Counted from the stretch's first letter, positions 1 through 6,577 are shown. The stretch is DNA of 12,225 nucleotides from Clostridiaceae bacterium (GCA_904501755.1 CAJGBV010000035.1:1-12225), one strand, 5' to 3'. A program made the numbers and translations. Notes: generated by a model from the letters alone, not told the origin.

Positions 1-593
1 AGGGTCTTACCGCTGCTACCGGTATGGATGCTCTTACCCACGCTATTGAAGGCTACATAACCAAGGGTGCTTGGGAGCTTTCTGATATGTTCCATATTAA
101 AGCTATTGAAATTATAGCTCGTTCACTTCGCGCTGCTGTAAACGGCGAGGCACAGGGCAGAGAAGGTATGGCTCTCGGTCAGTACGTTGCAGGTATGGGC
201 TTTTCTAACGTAGGTCTTGGTATTGTTCACTCTATGGCTCACCCCTTAGGAGCTCTTTATGATACTCCTCACGGCGTTGCTAACGCTATTATTCTTCCTA
301 CAGTTATGGAGTATAATGCAGAGGCTACAGGCGATAAGTATAAGTACATCGCTGCAGCAATGGGCGTTAAGGGTACCGAAAATATGTCTGTAGAAGAATA
401 CAGAAAGGCTGCTATTGACGCTGTTAAGCAGTTGTCTATTGATGTTGGTATCCCTGCTGACCTTAAGGAAATTGTAAAGGAAGAAGACATTGCTTTCCTT
501 GCACAGTCCGCCTTTGATGATGCTTGTCGTCCCGGCAACCCCAAGGATACTTCTGTTGAAGATATTACTGCTCTTTATAAGAGTCTTCTGTAA
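1..593 (+). CDS. fucO: Lactaldehyde reductase / iron-containing alcohol dehydrogenase, 3' part (5' end outside window)
   Basis: Group III metal-dependent alcohol dehydrogenase of the FucO type, which reduces L-lactaldehyde to 1,2-propanediol with NADH at the end of anaerobic fucose or rhamnose breakdown. The reading frame is open from base 3 and reads GLTAATGMDALTHAIEGY, so the gene starts upstream; the ATG at 24 is internal. The Fe ligands known in E. coli FucO are all recognisable: Asp (27-29) and His (39-41) in DALTH, His (228-230) in VHSMAHP, and His (270-272) in TPHG. The stretch ALGQYVAGMGFSNVGLG is also typical of FucO. The visible part is the helical iron-binding domain, roughly half of a ~380-residue enzyme; the N-terminal NAD domain is missing. 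Codons are biased to GCT, GGT and CTT more than in the neighbours, as in highly expressed genes. It ends just before a strong hairpin and is convergent with the next gene, so it probably belongs to another transcription unit. A butanol dehydrogenase-like substrate cannot be excluded. Confidence 0.93.
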   Translation, partial: GLTAATGMDALTHAIEGYITKGAWELSDMFHIKAIEIIARSLRAAVNGEAQGREGMALGQYVAGMGFSNVGLGIVHSMAHPLGALYDTPHGVANAIILPTVMEYNAEATGDKYKYIAAAMGVKGTENMSVEEYRKAAIDAVKQLSIDVGIPADLKEIVKEEDIAFLAQSAFDDACRPGNPKDTSVEDITALYKSLL

Positions 594-606
594 TTAAATA
601 AAAACC

Positions 607-640
607 AAATCCGAGGAAGTAATACTTCCTCGGATTTTTT
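607..640. terminator. Bidirectional intrinsic terminator between convergent genes
   Basis: A perfect 14-bp stem, AAATCCGAGGAAGT (607-620) pairing with ACTTCCTCGGATTT (624-637), encloses a 3-nt loop. On the plus strand the stem runs into T at 635-640, which terminates the fucO-type gene ending at 593. On the minus strand the same stem is followed by GGTTTTTATTTAA, also U-rich, so it can terminate the AraC gene, whose stop codon is only six bases before the stem. Confidence 0.93.
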
Positions 641-642
641 CT

Positions 643-1443
643 TTATATTGTTCTTGAACCATGTTTTTTACGAAGTGCGGCAGGCGTAATGCCGTATTTC
701 TTTTTAAATATCTGCTGAAAATGACTTGTGCTTTCGTAACCTACTTCAAGTGCTAAGTCGTCAATGTGAATATCGGTAAGAATAAGAGAATTGTAGGCTT
801 CGCTCATTCTAAGATTAAGTACAAATTCGTGGGGAGTTATATTAAGATGCTTTTTTAAAAGCCGTGCTAAATGGGTTTTACTGTAGCCTGACAGGGCGAC
901 AAAGCGGTCAATACCGTCCTTTAAATTTTCCTTTTTCGGCATTTCTCTCATCGCCTGTTCAAGCTCCCGGGGAAGTGCCTTGTTTTTATCAAAGGTATCG
1001 GTATATATCTTAATAAAATTAGACAGAAGCAATTTGTATTCATATTCGGTATTTGAGTAGTAAAGGTCTGCAAGGGTACGAAGCTGTTTAGAAGACAGTT
1101 TTATATTAAAAGAGGAAAGTGGGGTGCTTTCGATTGCAAATAGCCTTTCAAACTCTTTTATCTCCTGACTTTTAACCGATAGAGCGAGAATATTAATATC
1201 TGCTGACTGTTTTGTAAATTTGTGCTTATCGCCTGGGCAAAGAAGCAAAAGAGAGCCTTTTTCAAAAGTAACCTCGTTTGAGTTAATTAATTGGGTACAG
1301 CTTCCTTCCATAATTGTAATAAATTCGTAAAAATCGTGAGAATGATAAATGTCGCTTAGTTGTCGGTTTTTAACTGTTTGATAAATAAAATTTGAATTTA
1401 AATTTTTTAAATGCTTTTCAAATTCATAAGTAACATAATTCAT
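643..1443 (-). CDS. AraC-family transcriptional regulator (cupin + double HTH)
   Basis: A 266-residue DNA-binding regulator, the usual length for AraC/XylS proteins of sugar-utilisation loci. The N-terminal half (about 20-95) is a cupin-type sensing domain with the typical HSHDFYEF at 34-41 and a PGDKH turn at 70-74. The C-terminal 170-262 holds two helix-turn-helix motifs: the first around 178-213 (ALSGYSKTHLARLLKKHLNITP), the second around 228-260 (DDLALEVGYESTSHFQQIFKKKYGITP), the strongly conserved AraC signature. It would bind a small ligand, probably a sugar, and activate transcription. It is divergent from the SDR/Gfo-Idh/glycosidase operon, and a pair of direct repeats at 1489-1519 in the shared intergenic space is a candidate binding site. 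The start is chosen on the upstream GGTGA (1452-1448) and the N-terminal cupin beginning soon after. The ligand is unknown. Family assignment is very sure; target genes are inferred from position. Confidence 0.96.
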   Translation of the reverse strand: MNYVTYEFEKHLKNLNSNFIYQTVKNRQLSDIYHSHDFYEFITIMEGSCTQLINSNEVTFEKGSLLLLCPGDKHKFTKQSADINILALSVKSQEIKEFERLFAIESTPLSSFNIKLSSKQLRTLADLYYSNTEYEYKLLLSNFIKIYTDTFDKNKALPRELEQAMREMPKKENLKDGIDRFVALSGYSKTHLARLLKKHLNITPHEFVLNLRMSEAYNSLILTDIHIDDLALEVGYESTSHFQQIFKKKYGITPAALRKKHGSRTI

Positions 1444-1458
1444 ATTATCACCATTTTT

Positions 1459-1486
1459 ATTTTATCATATACTGCTTTTTTGTCAA
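1459..1486 (-). promoter_or_regulatory. Promoter of the AraC-family gene (extended -10)
   Basis: On the minus strand, a perfect -35 TTGACA (1486-1481) is followed by a 16-bp spacer and TAAAAT (1464-1459). The TG one base upstream of that hexamer (TGATAAAAT) makes an extended -10. The expected start is near 1452, only about nine bases before the ATG, so the transcript would begin at or next to its own Shine-Dalgarno sequence. Seen in sequence; activity is not tested. Confidence 0.75.
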
Positions 1487-1488
1487 CG

Positions 1489-1519
1489 ATAAAATGGTTT
1501 AAAATCGCATAAAATGATT
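1489..1519 (+). promoter_or_regulatory. Candidate AraC-type operator: two direct repeats 20 bp apart
   Basis: ATAAAATGGTT (1489-1499) and ATAAAATGATT (1509-1519) match at 10 of 11 positions and are offset by 20 bp, about two helical turns. This is the geometry that the two HTH motifs of AraC dimers use (araI half-sites are about 21 bp apart). The pair abuts the -35 of the AraC gene on one side and lies just upstream of the weak rightward promoter on the other. That would suit autoregulation plus activation of the operon. The AT-rich context makes chance similarity possible. Confidence 0.45.
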
Positions 1520-1521
1520 CA

Positions 1522-1550
1522 TATAAATGTATTAAAATACCGAGTAATAT
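1522..1550 (+). promoter_or_regulatory. Weak rightward promoter for the SDR operon
   Basis: A fair -10, TAATAT (1545-1550), lies 17 bp after 1522-1527, which is a very poor -35. TATTAT at 1553-1558 is an alternative -10. A poor -35 directly preceded by the direct repeats at 1489-1519 fits an activator-dependent promoter of the AraC class II type. Placement is tentative. Confidence 0.35.
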
Positions 1551-1592
1551 GGTATTATTTATATGTACAAAAGGCAAAAAACAACATAAATT

Positions 1593-1600
1593 AAGGTGGA
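1593..1600 (+). promoter_or_regulatory. Ribosome binding site that fixes the SDR start at 1609
   Basis: AAGGTGGA lies 8 bases before ATG 1609. The in-frame ATG at 1549 lacks such a site, would sit inside the presumed promoter, and would add 20 residues that do not look like a Rossmann N-terminus. Confidence 0.75.
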
Positions 1601-1608
1601 ATGTAAAT

Positions 1609-2616
1609 ATGGCTTCAAAGGTTCTTGTGATGGGCGGAACAGGTGTTATGGGTGCTCATTTGGTTCCCAAGCTTCTTAAAATGGGATTTGTGGTAGATGT
1701 AGTATCTTTGGAAGATAAAATATCTGATAATCCCAAGCTTCGCTATTTTAAGGGCGATATAAAGGAAAGAAAGTTTTTAGAAGAGCTCTTAAAAAACGAT
1801 TACAACGCTATTGTGGATTTTATGATTTACGGTACAGAGGAGTTTAGCAGTAAATGCAGTCTGTTTCTTAGTAATACAGATCAGTATTTTTATCTTTCGT
1901 CATATCGTGTATATGCCGACAGTAAGACTCCTTTAGTTGAAACTTCGCCGCGTCTTTTAGATGTATCAGATGATAAGCATTATCTTGCTTCTGATGACTA
2001 TTCATTGCATAAAGCAAGAGGCGAAGACCTGCTTATAAATTCGGGTAAGAAAAACTGGACAATAGTCCGTCCTGCAATTACATACTCAAACCAACGTATA
2101 CAGCTAACCTGTCTTGAGGGAAATACCGTTATTAATCGTTCGCGTTTGGGTAAGCCTGTTATCGTTCCGAGAGAAGCTATGACGGCTCAAACTACAATGA
2201 CCTTTGGCGGTGATGTAGCAGAAATGATTTCACGTCTTGTTGCTAATAAAAGCGCCCTTGGCGAAATATATACAACCGCCACTGCAGAACATCATTCCTG
2301 GGAAACTATTGCAGGGTATTATAAAGAGCTTTTAGGACTTCGTTATATCGCGGTGGATACTGATGAATTTCTGTCTGTAAAGTCTGACGAGCCTTATGAT
2401 AATTATCGTTGGAAGGTTATTTATGACAGAGTATATGACAGAATTATAGATAATACAAAAATTCTCAATGCCACAGGTTTAAATCAGTCTGATCTGACAC
2501 CGCTTTTTGATGGTCTTAAAAGAGAACTTTCGTCTTTACCTAAGGATATGGTATTTGGAAATTTGGCATATAGCGGTAGAATGGATGAGTTTTTGAAAAA
2601 ACACAATATGATTTAG
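1609..2616 (+). CDS. NAD-dependent epimerase/dehydratase-like extended SDR oxidoreductase
   Basis: A 335-residue protein of the extended short-chain dehydrogenase/reductase (sugar-nucleotide epimerase) superfamily, cytoplasmic. From this start it opens with a Rossmann strand and the NAD(P)-binding glycine motif GGTGVMG (9-15). An LSSYRVY segment at 96-102 supplies the serine region of the active site, and YSLHK at 131-135 is the YxxxK catalytic pair. The C-terminal part (about 240-320) contains the WETIAGYYKELLG and DNTKILNATGL segments usual in substrate domains of this family. The true substrate is not evident. Many relatives are annotated as NDP-sugar epimerases or reductases, but the operon context of another oxidoreductase and a glycosidase points to a free sugar or glycoside. 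The start was moved from ATG 1549 to ATG 1609 because of the AAGGTGGA site and the position of the glycine motif. It is first in the operon; the next start codon is 11 bases after its stop. Superfamily is sure, reaction unknown. Confidence 0.9.
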   Translation: MASKVLVMGGTGVMGAHLVPKLLKMGFVVDVVSLEDKISDNPKLRYFKGDIKERKFLEELLKNDYNAIVDFMIYGTEEFSSKCSLFLSNTDQYFYLSSYRVYADSKTPLVETSPRLLDVSDDKHYLASDDYSLHKARGEDLLINSGKKNWTIVRPAITYSNQRIQLTCLEGNTVINRSRLGKPVIVPREAMTAQTTMTFGGDVAEMISRLVANKSALGEIYTTATAEHHSWETIAGYYKELLGLRYIAVDTDEFLSVKSDEPYDNYRWKVIYDRVYDRIIDNTKILNATGLNQSDLTPLFDGLKRELSSLPKDMVFGNLAYSGRMDEFLKKHNMI

Positions 2617-2617
2617 T

Positions 2618-2622
2618 GGTGA
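2618..2622 (+). promoter_or_regulatory. Ribosome binding site that fixes the Gfo/Idh start at 2628
   Basis: GGTGA lies 5 bases before ATG 2628, immediately after the TAG of the upstream gene. A GTG at 2616 overlapping that stop is in frame, but it leaves no ribosome site for itself. Confidence 0.7.
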
Positions 2623-2627
2623 AAAAT

Positions 2628-3632
2628 ATGGAAAAAATTCGCGTTGTTCAGGTGGGTACAAAGCACGACCATGCGGCAGATGCCGTTCTCACCCTTAAAA
2701 ATCTTGGTGAAACATTTACGGTTTTAGGTGTTATAGAAGAGGATGTTTGTGAACAACAAAAAGCCTCTGAAAATCCTGATTATTCTGATGTGCCCTTTAT
2801 ATCCTGGGACGAAGCCTTTTCTTTAAAGCCTGATGCTTTTATTATTGAAAGCGACGAAAAAACTCTTACAGAAAATGCGCTGAGGGTTGTAGAAAAAGGT
2901 TATCACGTATATGTTGACAAGCCGGGAAGTGAAGATACCAAAGAGTTTGAAAGGCTATGTATGACTGCTAAGGAAAAAGGCGTAGTGCTGACGATGGGAT
3001 ATATGTACCGCTATAATCCTGCCGTTATATATGCAAAAGAGCTTGTAAAGTCGGGAAAGCTTGGCGATATAATAAGTGTTGAAGCTCAGATGAATTGTTC
3101 ATATAACGACAAAAACAAGCGAAAATGGCTCGGGAATCTTACTGGCGGTATGATGTATTTTCTTGGTTGTCATCTTATAGACCTTGTGGTTTCCATTCAA
3201 GGCTTTCCGAAAGAGATAATACCTCTTAACACAAGAACTAATGTTGATGGGATTGACAGTGTGGATTTTGGTTTTTGTGTTTATAAGTATGATAACGGAT
3301 TGTCCTTTGTAAAAACCAATGCGACAGAATGTAACGGCTTTGACAGAAGACAGCTTGTTATAACGGGTAGTAAAGGAACTCTTGAAATTAAACCCCTTGA
3401 GATTACGGTGGGAAAAGGTAGGCTTAAAAAACTCACAAAAGCAAGAGTTACCTTTGGTATTGATGAAAAATGGGTTGATAACAGCCAGCCTGTAGAGTTT
3501 GCACCTGTAAACAGATATGATGCAATGTTTAATGAATTTGCAAAATATATAAAAAATGAAAAGGAAAATCCTTTTGACTACGAATATGAGGCTAAACTTC
3601 ATAGTATTGTTATGAGAAGTTGCGGTGAATAA
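2628..3632 (+). CDS. Gfo/Idh/MocA-family oxidoreductase
   Basis: A 334-residue cytoplasmic sugar dehydrogenase-like protein. The N-terminal Rossmann domain (1-118) starts IRVVQVGTKHDHAAD, a degenerate version of the usual GxGxxG nucleotide motif. The family signature EKP appears as DKP at 97-99, whose lysine (98) is normally catalytic. GYMYRYNP (124-131) leads into the C-terminal alpha/beta domain, and GCHLID (180-185) carries the usual active-site histidine (182) and aspartate (185). Family members oxidise or reduce hydroxyl groups of sugars, inositols or glycosides with NAD(P), often keeping the cofactor bound. It sits 11 bases after the SDR gene and 63 before the six-hairpin protein, so cotranscription is likely. 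Substrate is unknown. Pairing with an SDR and a hydrolase suggests oxidation-reduction of an unusual sugar or keto-glycoside chemistry; this is inference. Confidence 0.92.
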   Translation: MEKIRVVQVGTKHDHAADAVLTLKNLGETFTVLGVIEEDVCEQQKASENPDYSDVPFISWDEAFSLKPDAFIIESDEKTLTENALRVVEKGYHVYVDKPGSEDTKEFERLCMTAKEKGVVLTMGYMYRYNPAVIYAKELVKSGKLGDIISVEAQMNCSYNDKNKRKWLGNLTGGMMYFLGCHLIDLVVSIQGFPKEIIPLNTRTNVDGIDSVDFGFCVYKYDNGLSFVKTNATECNGFDRRQLVITGSKGTLEIKPLEITVGKGRLKKLTKARVTFGIDEKWVDNSQPVEFAPVNRYDAMFNEFAKYIKNEKENPFDYEYEAKLHSIVMRSCGE

Positions 3633-3681
3633 AATATATTGTATCTTTTAATATATTATAGACACGTCTGCAACAGAATAT

Positions 3682-3689
3682 AAGGAGGA
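3682..3689 (+). promoter_or_regulatory. Strong ribosome binding site of the six-hairpin protein gene
   Basis: AAGGAGGA, a near-perfect anti-16S match, 6 bases before ATG 3696. It is the strongest site in the operon. The 63-base gap before this gene (3633-3695) also holds two copies of AATATATT, but no convincing promoter or terminator was seen. Confidence 0.8.
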
Positions 3690-3695
3690 ATTAAA

Positions 3696-5318
3696 ATGAT
3701 AGAATTTCAGTACAAATTACCCTCGATGAATATAGGAGGGCCAAAGAAAAGCGGAACGTACAATAATTATGAGGTGGCCATTCCCGGTGTTATGACGGCA
3801 AATGATACCCGTTTAGGACTTTTTATTTATGAGCTTCGTAACGAAATTGCCCGAAACAGAATGTTGGTTTTTATTGACGGCAAAAAGCTTATGGTAAATA
3901 AGAACTGGATAAGAGATCATGTTCATATTATGAAAGGCTTTAAGCACTGGGAATATGATTTACAGTCTTTCCTTGATTTTATTATTTTTACACAGCGTGA
4001 GGACGGACAGTTTTACGAGCTTATAAAGCAGTATGATGATTGCCATTGGCAGTTTGTAAATCCCGACTGTGTTGTCCATTATCCCGAAGACAATCTAACC
4101 CTTGTTCGTCTTGAACTTGAGGCTGATATTGAGTATCTTGTAGTTGAAGGTGCTATGTATCTTTATCGTACTACAGGGGATGATGTGTGGCTTAAAAAGG
4201 CGCTTCCTCATCTTGAAAAGGGTATCGAATATATGTTAAGCGACGAAAAGCGCTTTGATAAAGAACACGGACTTATTAAACGTACCTTTACTATTGATAC
4301 CTGGGATTTTACATACGGATACAGCGGTATGGAAAGACGTATTCTTCCCGACTCACCCATGTCTATAATGCACGGAGATAATACCGGTGTTTACCAGGCT
4401 ATGAATCAGCTTGCTTGGTTTAACAGAAGACTTGGCAACGAAGAAAAAGCAAAATATTGGGAAGCAAAAGCACAGGTTTTAAAGGAAAATATTTTTAAAC
4501 ACCTGTGGAACGGCAAATTCTTTATTCATCAGTTGCATTTAAACCATAGCGGTGCAGATGATTTAGAAAATGATAGACTTTCTCTTTCAAACTCTTATGC
4601 CCTTAACCGCGGTATTTGTACCTTACAGGAGAGTAGCGAAATTATAAAGGAATATATGAGAAGAAGAGAAACAACGAAGTTCTTCTCTGAGTGGTTTTCT
4701 ATTGACCCGCCATATGAAAATTGGGATGGCAAAAAGGCAGGAGAATATGTAAACGGCGCTATATCGCCCTTTACTGCAGGCGAACTTGCAAAGGGTGCCT
4801 TTAATAATGGTTTTGAAGAATACGGTTGGGATATAATCAAACGCTTTATGAATCTTGTAGAGCGTGACGGTACCGTTTATTTCCTTTATGATGTAGATTC
4901 TAAGCCACAACCACAGGGCGGCCCTTCGGCTTGGGGTGCTGCCGCACTGCTCAGTGCTGTAGACGAGGGACTTTTCGGTATTAACGATATAGGTGTGAAT
5001 TATGATGAGATTTATTTTTCACCAAGACTGCCCGTTACCGAATATACCGAACTAAGATACTTTACGGGTTATGAGGTAAATAATACCGTAGTCGAAGCCC
5101 ACTACATTATTAAAGATGAAGGAATGAGATACGATATTCATTCTCCCGCTAAAAAAATCGACTGTCATATTATGCTACCAAAGGGCAAAACCGCCAAGAA
5201 GGTATTGCTGAATGATAAAGAAATCACCTTTAATAAAAATAAGGTTTTTGATTCAAATTATGTTGATTTTACTATCGGTTGTGCAAATAAAACCAAAAAA
5301 ATTGAGATAATATTCTGA
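3696..5318 (+). CDS. Six-hairpin (alpha/alpha-toroid) glycosidase-like protein, cytoplasmic
   Basis: A 540-residue protein without signal peptide or membrane segments. It reads as an (alpha/alpha)6 barrel of the superfamily that includes amylo-alpha-1,6-glucosidases, trehalases and GH63/GH78/GH100 enzymes; I do not recognise a specific family. Supporting stretches are NKNWIRDHVHIMKGFKHWE (68-86), the long LRLELEADIEYLVVEGAMYLY hairpin region (137-157), TIDTWDFTYGYSG (199-211), MHGDNTGVYQAMNQLAWF (225-242), GEYVNGAISPFTAGELA (349-365), which resembles the YxNGxxxP loop of this fold, and GGPSAWGAAALLSAVDEGLFG (408-428). The last ~100 residues (440-540) look like a beta-sandwich cap. Likely catalytic acids are Asp201 or Asp204 and Glu350 or Glu363, by analogy only. 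It is third in the operon behind two oxidoreductases, so it may hydrolyse the glycoside they act on. GH100 enzymes hydrolyse sucrose and a GH32 gene follows, so a sucrose or fructan link is possible but unproven. No terminator follows. Confidence 0.75.
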   Translation: MIEFQYKLPSMNIGGPKKSGTYNNYEVAIPGVMTANDTRLGLFIYELRNEIARNRMLVFIDGKKLMVNKNWIRDHVHIMKGFKHWEYDLQSFLDFIIFTQREDGQFYELIKQYDDCHWQFVNPDCVVHYPEDNLTLVRLELEADIEYLVVEGAMYLYRTTGDDVWLKKALPHLEKGIEYMLSDEKRFDKEHGLIKRTFTIDTWDFTYGYSGMERRILPDSPMSIMHGDNTGVYQAMNQLAWFNRRLGNEEKAKYWEAKAQVLKENIFKHLWNGKFFIHQLHLNHSGADDLENDRLSLSNSYALNRGICTLQESSEIIKEYMRRRETTKFFSEWFSIDPPYENWDGKKAGEYVNGAISPFTAGELAKGAFNNGFEEYGWDIIKRFMNLVERDGTVYFLYDVDSKPQPQGGPSAWGAAALLSAVDEGLFGINDIGVNYDEIYFSPRLPVTEYTELRYFTGYEVNNTVVEAHYIIKDEGMRYDIHSPAKKIDCHIMLPKGKTAKKVLLNDKEITFNKNKVFDSNYVDFTIGCANKTKKIEIIF

Positions 5319-5350
5319 TTTAAGAGTAGGGTATTGCTATATCTTCATTC

Positions 5351-5379
5351 TTGACTTGAACATATACGCAATATATACT
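5351..5379 (+). promoter_or_regulatory. Promoter of the two-gene GH32 unit
   Basis: A -35 TTGACT (5351-5356) and a -10 TATACT (5374-5379) are separated by exactly 17 bp. Transcription should start near 5386, leaving a leader of about 76 bases before the GH32 start at 5462. No terminator was found between 5318 and this promoter, so readthrough from the upstream operon is also possible. Confidence 0.7.
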
Positions 5380-5399
5380 TTAGTATAAGTAAATACTTA
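5374..5399 (+). promoter_or_regulatory. Two overlapping dyads over the -10 and start site: candidate operator
   Basis: TATACT-TT-AGTATA (5374-5387) and TAAGTA-AA-TACTTA (5386-5399) are each perfect 6-bp inverted repeats around a 2-bp centre. They overlap by two bases, with centres 12 bp apart. They cover the -10 hexamer and the predicted transcription start, where a repressor would block initiation. The second dyad is followed by T's, but it lies too close to the start to be an attenuator. Confidence 0.45.
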
Positions 5400-5461
5400 T
5401 TTTTAAAAAACATCGCTTCACTTTAAGAAACATAAAAACTAATAAAATATGAGGTGTAGAT

Positions 5462-6577
5462 ATGGATTACACTAAAAGACTTAAATATCATTATCAGCGT
5501 GAATCGGGTTGGCTGAATGACCCTAATGGGCTTGTCTATTTTAAAGGGTATTATCACATTTTTTATCAGTGTGCACCTAATTTTGAAACACCCTGGCACG
5601 AACCTATGTGTTGGGGTCACACCCGCACAAAAGATTTTATAAATTTCGAAGAGCTTCCCATTGCTATTACAGCTGACAAGCCCTATGATAACCTTGGTAG
5701 CTGGTCGGGGACGGCTATAGTCAAAGATGATGTTTTATATATTTTCTACGCTTCGGTTGAAAAACTTCCTGAAGCTACAAAAGTTTATACAGATTCACGC
5801 AAAGAAACGGTCAGTATGGCTTATTCTAAGGACGGTATAAACTTTACGAAATACGAAGGAAACCCTATTATAAAGGATTTTCCGTCGGATGGCGGTTGCA
5901 ACTTCCGTGACCCTGCAGTTTTAGAGAATAACGGGAAATATTACATAATTATGGCAACTGGACAACCGGAAAACAAGGTGGGCAGACTTCTTGCTTATGA
6001 AAGCGAAAATCTTACCGATTGGAGCTATGTAGGAATTATGAAGGAATGGCAAAATGCCCGTTATGCAGAGTGTCCTTCCTTTATGAAATACGGCAATGAG
6101 TTTATGCTTTGCGCCTCCTATGTAAGACCTGACGACAGTCATAATTTCTCGGTTATGGTTGGTGACTTTGACGGAAAAACCTTTACCGAAAAGATTTCGG
6201 GTGAGGTGGATATGGGACCCGACCAATATGCAGGGCAGGCATTTACCGACCAAAATGGCAGAAATATTTTAATTGCCTGGGTTCCGGGTTGGGCATATCA
6301 GTTTAAAGAACGTTGTGTTGGCTGTATGTCACTTCCTCGCGAACTGACCGTTAAGGACGGCAAGGTGTATGGTTATCCTGTTAAAGAGGTGCAGCACCTA
6401 CTTAAAGATACCGACTCTGCAGTGGAGATAACCGATAAAGGATTTATCATTAACCGAGAGGGAAGAAAACCTGTTATTTATGAAGGAGAAATAAATGATA
6501 TAAAAATTCTCCGCGATGAATATATTGTTGAAGTTTTCCTCAATGGCGGCGAAAAAATATTCACGGCATTGCTTTAA
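5462..6577 (+). CDS. Cytoplasmic GH32 beta-fructosidase (invertase/fructanase type), short C-terminal domain
   Basis: A glycoside hydrolase family 32 enzyme that releases fructose from sucrose or beta-fructo-oligosaccharides with retention of configuration. The five-bladed propeller (about 5-310) has every key motif: WLNDPNG (17-23) with nucleophile Asp20, WSGTA (81-85), NFRDP (147-151) with transition-state stabiliser Asp150, and ECPS (203-206) with acid/base Glu203. There is no signal peptide, so it acts on imported sugars. At 371 residues it is shorter than usual GH32 proteins (about 450-500). After the propeller only about 60 residues remain, yet they include the terminal motif DEYIVEVFLNGGEKIFT (352-368) of the beta-sandwich, so the early strands of that domain are missing. 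The reading frame is intact. GAGGTG (5451-5456) precedes the start by 5 bases. The next gene, a secreted GH32 enzyme, begins 44 bases after its stop, so both likely form one fructan unit. Sucrose versus fructan specificity cannot be read from the sequence. Confidence 0.95.
   Translation: MDYTKRLKYHYQRESGWLNDPNGLVYFKGYYHIFYQCAPNFETPWHEPMCWGHTRTKDFINFEELPIAITADKPYDNLGSWSGTAIVKDDVLYIFYASVEKLPEATKVYTDSRKETVSMAYSKDGINFTKYEGNPIIKDFPSDGGCNFRDPAVLENNGKYYIIMATGQPENKVGRLLAYESENLTDWSYVGIMKEWQNARYAECPSFMKYGNEFMLCASYVRPDDSHNFSVMVGDFDGKTFTEKISGEVDMGPDQYAGQAFTDQNGRNILIAWVPGWAYQFKERCVGCMSLPRELTVKDGKVYGYPVKEVQHLLKDTDSAVEITDKGFIINREGRKPVIYEGEINDIKILRDEYIVEVFLNGGEKIFTALL

Noticed and set aside
1480..1494. Possible catabolite-response element (CcpA cre-like TTGTCAACGATAAAA)
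   Set aside because: It has at least two mismatches at conserved positions of the cre consensus and is explained by the AraC-gene -35 region.
1549..1608. Upstream ATG extending the SDR protein by 20 residues
   Set aside because: It overlaps the likely promoter -10 region, has no ribosome binding site, and gives an N-terminus unlike Rossmann proteins, whereas ATG 1609 has AAGGTGGA at good spacing.
2616..2627. GTG start overlapping the upstream stop for the Gfo/Idh gene
   Set aside because: The four extra residues contribute nothing and the bases form the GGTGA ribosome site for ATG 2628.
3099..3602. Open frame of 167 codons on the minus strand, starting Met-Lys-Phe-Ser
   Set aside because: It lies fully inside the Gfo/Idh gene, has a low-complexity Phe/Ile/Lys-rich translation typical of antisense to AT-rich genes, and has no ribosome binding site or known motif.
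3633..3695. AATATATT repeats before the six-hairpin gene as a promoter
   Set aside because: No -35/-10 pair with acceptable spacing was found; the gap is better read as an intra-operon spacer with a strong ribosome binding site.
5386..5405. Hairpin plus T-run as a terminator or attenuator in the GH32 leader
   Set aside because: The stem is only 6 bp with a 2-bp centre and AT-rich, and it sits at the predicted transcription start, so it cannot end a nascent transcript from that promoter.
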